This document shows, in pieces, positions 1 through 5,394 of a stretch of DNA of 7,081 nucleotides (position 1 is its first letter; every line of letters starts with the position of its first letter). Location of the stretch: the NCBI GenBank assembly GCA_038207745.1, contig JBBQZL010000144.1:1-7081 (forward strand). Reading direction: 5' to 3'. The stretch is from JBBQZL01 sp038207745 (GTDB lineage: Bacteria > Actinomycetota > Thermoleophilia > Solirubrobacterales > 70-9). A program made the translations under genes and the position numbers. A model generated the notes under the pieces. That model was not told the DNA's origin and did no database searches. It was given only the letters and a program-made list of their open reading frames with translations.

Positions 1-4
1 AGCC

Positions 5-53
5 GGACCGGGGCGCCAAAACTCCCGCTGGGTTTGTTTTGTCGCCCCGGTCC
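5..53. repeat. Long hairpin / inverted repeat, 17-bp stem with one mismatch
   Basis: Positions 5-15 (GGACCGGGGCG) are the exact reverse complement of 43-53. After a single C/T mismatch (16/42), positions 17-22 (CAAAAC) pair exactly with 36-41 (GTTTTG). This leaves a 13-base loop at 23-35, inside which CCC (24-26) could pair with GGG (30-32). No run of T follows on either strand, so it is not a canonical intrinsic terminator. It may still end transcription, stabilise a transcript end, or belong to a structured RNA or palindromic element. Its outer arms end cleanly (4/54 do not pair). The pairing is read directly from the bases; the role is unknown. Confidence 0.8.
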
Positions 54-84
54 ATGCAGATCGGGCGTTCTTGAGGTTTGCGGC

Positions 85-218
85 GCTCCAGAGCCGGCCA
101 AAGACGCTCGCGGTGGCGCCAAGCCGGCCGGAAACGCGGGCGGTGGCGCCAGGCCAGCCGGAATGGTCTACGGTGGCTTCGATCCAGCCCGGGACGCTTG
201 CGCTGCCTGCTCTGGAGC
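85..218. repeat. Inverted repeat bracketing the tandem-repeat array
   Basis: GCTCCAGAGC at 85-94 is a perfect 10-base reverse complement of GCTCTGGAGC at 209-218. After one mismatch (95/208) three more pairs are possible (96-98 with 205-207). The arms sit at the two edges of the 30-bp tandem repeats, so in RNA they would close a stem holding the array in its loop. A 10-base match in a few hundred GC-rich bases could occur by chance, so only its placement makes it notable. Confidence 0.5.
91..210. repeat. Four degenerate 30-bp tandem repeats
   Basis: Four head-to-tail 30-base units occupy 91-120, 121-150, 151-180 and 181-210. The first two are most alike: both contain AGCCGGCC near the start and end in GCGGTGGCGCC. 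The third keeps CCAGCCGGAA and CGGTGGC, and the fourth is the most decayed (CCAGCCC, GACGC, GCGCTGCC). As the period is a multiple of three, every open frame across the array shows a ten-residue repeat, for example a Lys-Pro-Ala-Gly-like unit in the frame beginning at 34. Codon third positions there are much less GC-rich than in the genes of this window, so I do not call it coding. It could be a minisatellite or the repeat core of a structured RNA. Confidence 0.7.
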
Positions 219-219
219 T

Positions 220-253
220 GAGAATGCGTGCCGGCCCTTGGGCAGTTGTTCTC
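220..253. other. Possible small hairpin between larger inverted repeats
   Basis: GAGAA (220-224) pairs with TTCTC (249-253). After a four-by-four internal loop, TGCC (229-232) pairs with GGCA (241-244) around an eight-base loop. It begins two bases after the bracket of the repeat array ends and finishes shortly before the long palindrome at 262. Taken alone it is no stronger than chance in GC-rich DNA. It is listed because it fills the gap between two stronger inverted repeats. Confidence 0.25.
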
Positions 254-261
254 TGGACCCT

Positions 262-385
262 GGGAGGGGAGTCCGGTGCATACCCCAAACGTCTTACGCC
301 GAAGCCGATCCACCCGTAATCACGGGAGGGCGGCGGCGCAGCAAGAGGTGAGGCGAGAGCGGGGCATGCACCGGACTCCCCACCC
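262..385. repeat. 124-base near-palindrome with 25-base inverted arms
   Basis: The arms are 262-286 and 361-385. A central perfect block of 16 bases (266-281, GGGGAGTCCGGTGCAT) matches 366-381 in reverse complement. It is flanked outside by three pairs (262-264/383-385) after an A/A mismatch, and inside by four pairs (283-286/361-364) after an A/C mismatch, so 23 of 25 positions pair. Nearer the centre are 297-300/352-355, 304-306/332-334, 309-311/328-330 and 313-317/322-326, the last closing an AATC loop, so the whole element could fold as one rod. Each arm also has its own GGGG...CCCC pair with complementary 13-base loops, giving an alternative fold. It lacks a T-tract and an obvious target-site duplication. 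It could be a structured RNA or a small MITE-like element. Confidence 0.8.
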
Positions 386-431
386 GCCTTTGGGGACACC
401 GCCCCGGGGGCCGGCAAGCAAACCCCGACCG

Positions 432-824
432 CTAGAGGTCGAGCTCGGCGACCGCGTTGCGAATCACCTGGTTTTCACCCTGCGTCGCGACGGTGTCGAC
501 GGCCACGTGATCACCATCCACGGCTGTGACGGTTCCGGTCACGGTGATCTCCTGCTCGGGAAAACTCATGCCGCGGAACTGGACGCTGAGGCGTTTGAGG
601 GCTCTCGGATCCCCCTCGGCAAGCGCCGCATTGCCGCGTGCCACCAGCCCCATCACGTAGAGGCCGTGAAGAATCGAGCCCGGAAGTCCGACCATCTTGG
701 CGAAATCGGCATCGATGTGGATCGGGTTGAAGTCGCCCGATGCACCCGCGTAGCGATGCGGGACGTACTTGTCCGGGGTCACCTTGGTCTCCGGGATCTG
801 ATCTCCGACGTTCAGGTCCGACAT
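432..824 (-). CDS. hadB: HadB-like MaoC-fold (3R)-hydroxyacyl thioester dehydratase, catalytic subunit
   Basis: This is a single hot-dog-fold MaoC/R-hydratase domain of 130 residues. Residues 25-36 (YAGASGDFNPIH) fit the hydratase-2 motif, with Asp31 and His36 as the expected catalytic pair. They are followed by a Gly-Leu-Pro-rich central helix region (about 45-60, including ILHGLY) and C-terminal strands. Family members reversibly dehydrate (3R)-hydroxyacyl-ACP or -CoA to the trans-2-enoyl product in the cytoplasm. In mycobacteria the homologous HadB is the catalytic subunit of the FAS-II HadAB dehydratase (about 142 residues there). The gene starts one base after the stop of the HadA-like gene and has its own strong ribosome site, so the two should be made together as a heterodimer. 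Whether the substrate is ACP- or CoA-bound cannot be told from sequence. The start ATG is fixed by the ribosome site six bases upstream. Confidence 0.85.
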   Translation of the reverse strand: MSDLNVGDQIPETKVTPDKYVPHRYAGASGDFNPIHIDADFAKMVGLPGSILHGLYVMGLVARGNAALAEGDPRALKRLSVQFRGMSFPEQEITVTGTVTAVDGDHVAVDTVATQGENQVIRNAVAELDL

Positions 825-825
825 C

Positions 826-1266
826 TCAGACTCCCCTCACGATGTTTGTCCAGGTTCCGCGAACAACCTCTTCGCCATCCTGGTTGACGGAGACGGTTTC
901 GAAAACGTAGAAACCCTTGCCGTCCTTCTCGTAGATCTCGCTGCATCGCGGAGTCGTCGTGATCTCGTCTCCGGAGCAGACCGGCACGCCCCAGACGAAC
1001 TCCTGCGCGCCGTGGACCATCGTGGCGAAGTTCATCGCGACGTCAGGATCGAAGATCGCCGGGCCCATCGCGGCAGCGCTGTAGACGACGCAGAACATCG
1101 GCGGCGCAACCACGTCCCGATAGCCGTCCGAGACGGCGACGTCCCGGTCGAAATGAGCCGGGTTGGTCGCCCCGAGCACGCTGGCGTACTCCTTGATCTT
1201 CTCCCGCCCCACCTGATAGGTGGCTGGGGGCCAGGATTTGCCAACCGCCTTGTCGCTGATCGCCAT
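826..1266 (-). CDS. hadA: HadA-like dehydratase subunit (MaoC N-terminal / FAS1-like dehydratase domain)
   Basis: This 146-residue protein resembles the FAS1-like dehydratase domain found in HadA/HadC and the older UPF0336 family. Landmarks are the REKIKEYA helix (21-28), NPAHFD (35-40), the APPMF turn (54-58) and HGAQEFVWGVPVCSGDEI (85-102), the usual conserved core of this family. In mycobacteria HadA (about 158 residues) is the non-catalytic, substrate-channel partner of HadB. Consistent with that, the segment matching the catalytic motif reads GATNPAH (32-38): the histidine is present but alanine (33) stands where HadB has aspartate. The gene lies directly upstream of the HadB-like gene with one base between them. 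No Shine-Dalgarno sequence precedes its ATG; instead a -10-like hexamer sits six bases upstream, suggesting a leaderless message. The exact acyl substrate remains unknown. Confidence 0.82.
   Translation of the reverse strand: MAISDKAVGKSWPPATYQVGREKIKEYASVLGATNPAHFDRDVAVSDGYRDVVAPPMFCVVYSAAAMGPAIFDPDVAMNFATMVHGAQEFVWGVPVCSGDEITTTPRCSEIYEKDGKGFYVFETVSVNQDGEEVVRGTWTNIVRGV
831..837 (-). promoter_or_regulatory. Ribosome binding site of the hadB-like gene
   Basis: Read on the minus strand, AGGGGAG lies six bases before the hadB-like ATG, within the last codons of the upstream hadA-like gene. It is the clearest Shine-Dalgarno sequence in the window. Together with the one-base gap between the genes (TGA-G-ATG) it supports coupled translation of the two subunits. 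Confidence 0.75.
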
Positions 1267-1272
1267 GCCGGA

Positions 1273-1278
1273 AATCTA
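1273..1278 (-). promoter_or_regulatory. Candidate leaderless -10 element for the hadAB pair
   Basis: On the minus strand TAGATT (fits TANNNT) is followed by exactly six bases and then the hadA-like ATG. This would place the transcription start on the A of the start codon, the layout typical of leaderless actinobacterial genes. The absence of any Shine-Dalgarno sequence agrees. No convincing -35 box is visible at 16-18 bases. The 65-base spacer from lepA also contains a GC-rich imperfect hairpin around 1274-1296. Confidence 0.45.
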
Positions 1279-1331
1279 CCGCCACCAAGTTGTCGGCGGC
1301 AGCGGCGCGGAGACAACGCCGTCGCCGAGAC

Positions 1332-3125
1332 TCAATCGTCGAGCTCAAGTACCGCGAGGAAGGCCTCTTGCGGCACCTCGACGCGTCCGACCTGCTTCAT
1401 CCGCTTCTTGCCCGCCTTCTGCTTCTCCAGCAGCTTGCGCTTTCGCGTGATGTCGCCGCCGTAGAGCTTCGCGGTGACGTCCTTGCGAAGCGCCTTGACC
1501 GTCTCGCGGGCAAGAACGTGGGAGCCGATCGCCGACTGGACCGGGATGTCGAAGAGCTGCCGCGGGATCGTCTTTCGCAACCTCGAGACCAGCGACTTGC
1601 CGACCTCGTATGAGAAATCGCGATGGACTATCACCGAGAGCGCATCAACCTTCTCGCCGGCCAGCAGTACGTCCAGCTTGACGAGATCAGATGAGTGGCT
1701 CTCGATCGGCTCGTAATCGAGCGACGCGTAGCCGCGGGTGTTGGACTTCAGCAGGTCAAAGAAGTCGAGCACGATCTCGGCCAGGGGAAGGTCATAGCGA
1801 AGCTGGACGCGCTGCGGACTCAGGTAATGCATGTCGATGTGGGTCCCGCGCCTGCCCTGGCAGAGCTCCATCACCGGTCCCACGAACTCCGTCGGGGTGA
1901 TGATCGTCGCCCTGATGTACGGCTCGATGATGTCCTCGATCATCGATGGATCGGGCAGCTGGGTGGGGCTGCGGACCTCGACGGTCTCGCCGCTCAGAAG
2001 CTTGACCTCGTACCGGACGTTCGGCGTCGTCGCGAGCAGCTCGAGGCCATACTCGCGCTCCAATCGCTCGCGGACGATCTCCATATGCAGGAGGCCAAGG
2101 AATCCGCAGCGGAAACCGAAGCCGAGTGCATCTGAGGTCTCCGGCTCCCATGAGAGCGCCGCATCGTTGAGCGAGAGCTTCTCGAGTGCATCGCGGAGGT
2201 CCGAGTAACGATCGGTATCGAGCGGGAAGAGCCCGCAGAAGACCATCGGCTTGACGTCGCGGTATCCCTCCAGAGCCTCTGTCGCCGGGTTCGTCCTGTC
2301 GGTCAGCGTGTCGCCGACCCGCAGCATCGCGACGTCCTTGACGCCGGTGATCACGTAACCCACCTCACCCGCGCTCAGCTTTTCGGCGTGGGCCATCTGG
2401 GGGCGGAAGAATCCGATGTCGTCGATGTCCGACTCGGTCCCGGCCTGCATCGCCAGGATCCGCTTTCCCTTGACGAACTCCCCGTCGACGACTCTGACGT
2501 AGGCGATCACACCCCGGTACTGATCGAACTCGCTGTCAAAGATCAATGCCCGCGATGGCGCATCCAGGTTGCCCTGCGGTGGCGGGATCCGCTCGACTAT
2601 CGCCTCGAGCACCTCGGGAACGCCCAGACCGGTCTTCGCCGAGATCGGCAGGACGTCCTCGGGAGCGCAACCGATCAGGTCGACGATCTCCGCCGTGACC
2701 CGTTCGATCTCGGCGCCCGGCAGGTCGACCTTGTTGATCACCGGAATCAACTCCAGCCCGCTCTCGATCGCGAGATAGGTGTTGGCGACCGTCTGCGCCT
2801 CGACGCCCTGTGCTGCGTCAACGACCAGCAGGGCGCCCTCGCAGGCGGCGAGGCTGCGGGATACCTCGTATGAGAAGTCGACATGGCCTGGTGTGTCGAT
2901 CAGGTGCAGGTGATAGTTGCGGCCGTCGACGGCGTCGTAGTCGACCCGCACCGCCTGGGCCTTGATCGTGATGCCGCGCTCGCGCTCGAGATCCATCGAG
3001 TCGAGAAGCTGGGCGCGCATCTTCTTGGGGTCGACGGAGCCGGTCACCTCGAGGATGCGGTCCGCCAGCGTCGACTTGCCGTGGTCGATGTGGGCGATGA
3101 TTGAGAAGTTGCGAATTCGGTCCAT
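1332..3125 (-). CDS. lepA: Elongation factor 4 (LepA), ribosome-associated translational GTPase
   Basis: The protein has 597 residues, against about 600 usual for EF4. All GTPase motifs are present: G1 AHIDHGKST (11-19), G2 around RGIT (50-53), G3 DTPGH (77-81), G4 NKVD (131-134, usually NKID) and G5 SAK (162-164). After the GTPase and beta-barrel domains come the EF-G-like domains and the LepA-specific C-terminal domain, with KLYGGDITRKRKLLEKQKAGKKRMK near the end in the form typical of the family. EF4 is a cytoplasmic or membrane-associated factor that binds the ribosome and affects elongation or ribosome assembly. The ATG at 3125 starts the canonical MDRIRNFSIIAHIDHGK, so the start is secure even though no Shine-Dalgarno sequence precedes it. 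It is separated by 77 bases from the upstream membrane-protein gene and by 65 bases from hadA downstream. No frameshift or missing motif was seen. Confidence 0.97.
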   Translation of the reverse strand: MDRIRNFSIIAHIDHGKSTLADRILEVTGSVDPKKMRAQLLDSMDLERERGITIKAQAVRVDYDAVDGRNYHLHLIDTPGHVDFSYEVSRSLAACEGALLVVDAAQGVEAQTVANTYLAIESGLELIPVINKVDLPGAEIERVTAEIVDLIGCAPEDVLPISAKTGLGVPEVLEAIVERIPPPQGNLDAPSRALIFDSEFDQYRGVIAYVRVVDGEFVKGKRILAMQAGTESDIDDIGFFRPQMAHAEKLSAGEVGYVITGVKDVAMLRVGDTLTDRTNPATEALEGYRDVKPMVFCGLFPLDTDRYSDLRDALEKLSLNDAALSWEPETSDALGFGFRCGFLGLLHMEIVRERLEREYGLELLATTPNVRYEVKLLSGETVEVRSPTQLPDPSMIEDIIEPYIRATIITPTEFVGPVMELCQGRRGTHIDMHYLSPQRVQLRYDLPLAEIVLDFFDLLKSNTRGYASLDYEPIESHSSDLVKLDVLLAGEKVDALSVIVHRDFSYEVGKSLVSRLRKTIPRQLFDIPVQSAIGSHVLARETVKALRKDVTAKLYGGDITRKRKLLEKQKAGKKRMKQVGRVEVPQEAFLAVLELDD

Positions 3126-3183
3126 ATGCGTAGACCGGCCAGTATGGCGAGTCGGCGTGCTTGACTGATCCCGCGACCCCCTG

Positions 3184-3199
3184 CCCGGCCCGAGCCGGG
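3184..3199 (-). terminator. GC hairpin just after the membrane glycosyltransferase gene; possible terminator
   Basis: CCCGGC (3184-3189) and GCCGGG (3194-3199) form a perfect six-pair stem around a four-base loop, with a possible wobble pair at 3183/3200. It begins about four bases after the TGA of the upstream gene (3204-3206) and lies in the 77-base gap before lepA. No T-run follows, so it could be a T-less actinobacterial terminator, an mRNA-stabilising stem, or neutral. Confidence 0.4.
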
Positions 3200-3203
3200 T
3201 GGA

Positions 3204-5369
3204 TCAGGCCGGAGCGCGGCAGCCGCGGAGGCTCAATGGCCCTGTGATGCGATATACCGCAGTCGGTGACCTGAGCAGGATCAGACGGGCATGCGGGTCC
3301 CCGTCGGTCCAGGCCGCCTGCGGCGGGAACGTGACCCGGCCCGGGTCGACACGATCGCCGCTTGCGACGACGAACTCGTAACCGCCCCTGTTGATCAATC
3401 GGCGCCAGGTCCTGCAATTCGGTGCGTCCACGAACCCGGCACCGGGACGCCTGACTCCGATGTAGTCGACCCTGTTGGACAGGTCCAACCCCATCAGCGG
3501 GTACTGGCGCGTCGCGGAAGTGGCGATTCTGGCACCGGAGATATCCCTCGCCCACCTGAACGCCTGGTTGAGCCCGGGGGCCGCAAAGGTCGGTTTTGCG
3601 TAACGGTTTTCCAGGTAGGAGCGCTGGATCATCTGCCCACCAAGCAGGGCCGCGATGCCACACACAGCCAGGACCCCGGCGACCGCCGGGCGAGGGAATC
3701 GATCGAGCTCCAGCCTCGCCAGCCAGAACGCACCCCCGGCCACCAGTACCCCGACCAGGATCGCTCCAGGCAGATAGCTGAGGCTCCAGCCGTCCCCGGA
3801 TGCATCAACCAGTGGAAATGCGACTACGAGTGCACCGGTGAGTGCGAGGAGCCGGCGCGGATCCCGTGACATCCACGGTGTCGCCGGCAGGAGGGCGAGC
3901 GCGATCGCGAGCGCCGGGATCAGGTACCTCAGGCCAGACTCGAATCCGACCGGAGACCCAGGTGGGCCCTCGGCCGAGGCCGGGGCGACGAGCCAGGCAC
4001 CGGCCGTCGCCACCACAACCACCGCGAGCAACCGCAGCATCGGCCCGGCCGGTCGCCTCCAGCAGAGCCAGATCGAGGCAACCATCAGCAGTGCGAGGAG
4101 CGGCCAGGCCCAGCTCAGTGCGTCCGAGAGCCCGGGTCGGAACCAGTGCCACCAGACCGAGGGGTCTGCAACGTACTTGAGGACGCCCGCCTGCTGGCGT
4201 CCGCCGATCGGTTGATCGGGACCCGGAAGCGTGATCGGACCAAGCCCGTGAAACCAGGGAAGTGGACTCCCCGAGTGGGCGGTGTTTCGCAGGTACCAGT
4301 AGCCGGCGGTGGCAAAGGCGGGAAGTGCGACGAAGAAGAACGATCGGAGCCGGAGGCCCGAAAGCGCGATCACGGCAATGCCGATCGCAAAGACCCCCGC
4401 AGGTGCCAGATAGTTGACCTTGGTACCCGCGGCAAGGCCGATCGCGAGTCCGACCACGATCAGCGCGCCGCTGGGGAGCCCGGGCTGCCGCCCGGGCTTG
4501 GCGCGATCCGGCTTCCCGTCGGCTTCCGGCTTCCCGGCAGCCGGCTCCTGGCCACCCACCGGCTTGCGCCCGGCGCGTGCCTGCCAGGCATTGATCGCGA
4601 TTGCAACCGCTGCGATCAGGAAGAAGATCGCGACGATGTCGTTTCGGGCCTCCCCCGCCTGGTCAGCCAGAACGCCGGAATCGAGCGCAACGGCCACTCC
4701 GGCGAGCGAGATCGGAGCAACGCCGTAGGGTCGGCCGATGCACCACGCCGCTCCGAGGCAACCCGCAAACCAGACGAGGTTGAGACCAGGGGATATCAGG
4801 TCCCGGCCGAAGGCGAGAATACCGAGGCCGTGCAGGATCTCTGAGTTCTGCGGGTAGAACCAGGAGAGGTACTGCGGAGCGATGAAATGAATCTGCCAGG
4901 TGGATGCCGACTGGACGAAATGAGTCGCGTAGGGCCCGTGGTACCAGGTCGAATCGAAGCCGGTCATTCCCCCCGAGTAGCCGATTCTCGTCCCGATCGA
5001 GAAGTGCGCGACCGCCACCGCCGCCAGGGCGAGGCCGATGATCGTGATCCACCGGTTCGGCTGCTGCGCATCGGGGCGGATCAGCTCCGCTCTCTCGGCG
5101 GACGGGACCGCGATGGCCAGCCGCATCGCAATGCCGGTCACGATCAAGCCGGCCACGAAGGGGACACCCTCAAAGAGCCCGAAGCTCCCCAGCAACTCCG
5201 CCAAACAGATCAGGACGGAGATCGAGACGATCGCTGTCGCGAGCAGGGCGGGAGCGCCGATCCAGCCGGGAAGCAGTCTGCGACGCAGCCGATCCGCGCC
5301 GATCCAGGTCACGACCAGACTGGCGACAAGCGCCAGCGCACCGACGGCGTAGGAACCGAAACTCAACAC
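3204..5369 (-). CDS. Polytopic membrane protein, probable GT-C family glycosyltransferase
   Basis: This 721-residue protein has about 13-15 hydrophobic segments: four in residues 5-124, three in 196-262, and the rest between 300 and 580. A large first extracytoplasmic loop (125-195) carries GFDSTWYHGPY (137-147) and WFYPQNSEILH (170-180). An acidic residue followed by YH in this position is what GT-C enzymes of the PMT/ArnT/RgtA type use for catalysis, so Asp139 is the candidate catalytic base. Other landmarks are EARND (240-244), GTKVNY (315-320) and ESGLRYLIP (478-486). A Lys/Pro/Gly-rich disordered linker (264-299) splits the membrane domain, and a soluble tail of about 135 residues follows the last segment. 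Such enzymes move sugars from polyprenyl-phosphate donors onto envelope lipids, glycans or proteins; donor and acceptor are unknown here. It starts with GTG 25 bases after murJ, with a weak GGGAG 13 bases upstream, so it is likely co-transcribed. Confidence 0.78.
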   Translation of the reverse strand: MLSFGSYAVGALALVASLVVTWIGADRLRRRLLPGWIGAPALLATAIVSISVLICLAELLGSFGLFEGVPFVAGLIVTGIAMRLAIAVPSAERAELIRPDAQQPNRWITIIGLALAAVAVAHFSIGTRIGYSGGMTGFDSTWYHGPYATHFVQSASTWQIHFIAPQYLSWFYPQNSEILHGLGILAFGRDLISPGLNLVWFAGCLGAAWCIGRPYGVAPISLAGVAVALDSGVLADQAGEARNDIVAIFFLIAAVAIAINAWQARAGRKPVGGQEPAAGKPEADGKPDRAKPGRQPGLPSGALIVVGLAIGLAAGTKVNYLAPAGVFAIGIAVIALSGLRLRSFFFVALPAFATAGYWYLRNTAHSGSPLPWFHGLGPITLPGPDQPIGGRQQAGVLKYVADPSVWWHWFRPGLSDALSWAWPLLALLMVASIWLCWRRPAGPMLRLLAVVVVATAGAWLVAPASAEGPPGSPVGFESGLRYLIPALAIALALLPATPWMSRDPRRLLALTGALVVAFPLVDASGDGWSLSYLPGAILVGVLVAGGAFWLARLELDRFPRPAVAGVLAVCGIAALLGGQMIQRSYLENRYAKPTFAAPGLNQAFRWARDISGARIATSATRQYPLMGLDLSNRVDYIGVRRPGAGFVDAPNCRTWRRLINRGGYEFVVASGDRVDPGRVTFPPQAAWTDGDPHARLILLRSPTAVYRITGPLSLRGCRAPA

Positions 5370-5394
5370 CGGCGCCGCTGCTCTCCCGTGGACC

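Larger units (their letters stand above)
5..385. other. Gene-free structured region downstream of hadB; candidate structured RNA or palindromic element
   Basis: Nothing between 1 and 431 looks like a gene with this genome's codon pattern. On the minus strand I see no substantial open frame, and on the plus strand the open frames have mixed third positions and no clear ribosome site. The region is instead packed with consecutive inverted repeats: 5-53, 85-98/205-218 around four tandem repeats, 220-253, and 262-385. I looked for tRNA, tmRNA, RNase P, SRP and cobalamin-riboswitch consensus blocks and did not find a convincing one. Bases 386-431 between the palindrome and the hadB stop hold only a short GGGG/CCCC hairpin (392-395/402-405). 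Strand and transcription are unknown, and a non-transcribed mobile or repeat element is an equal possibility. Confidence 0.35.

Noticed and set aside
91..210. CRISPR array
   Set aside because: The units are contiguous degenerate 30-bp tandem repeats without unique spacers, and no cas gene is nearby.
34..351. Plus-strand open frame with Lys-Pro-Ala-Gly-like ten-residue repeats and about nine cysteines (TTG start)
   Set aside because: Third codon positions are mixed, unlike the strongly GC-rich third positions of the real genes. There is no ribosome site, the frame runs through inverted repeats, and the peptide repeat is an automatic result of a 30-bp tandem repeat.
262..385. RNase P RNA, SRP RNA, tmRNA or cobalamin riboswitch
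   Set aside because: GGGGAGTCCGGTGC superficially recalls blocks of RNase P or the B12 riboswitch, but the companion conserved blocks are missing and the match is explained by the palindrome.
386..431. Intrinsic terminator for hadB
   Set aside because: The GGGG/CCCC hairpin at 392-405 is only four pairs and has no T-run after it on the minus strand.
228..887. Plus-strand open frame of 219 residues
   Set aside because: It lies mostly antisense to the hadB-like gene, has shadow-like composition and matches no family.
2818..3663. Minus-strand frame of 281 residues spanning the lepA start and the upstream gene
   Set aside because: It overlaps two well-supported genes in another frame. The Arg/Pro-rich composition is typical of a shadow frame in GC-rich DNA.
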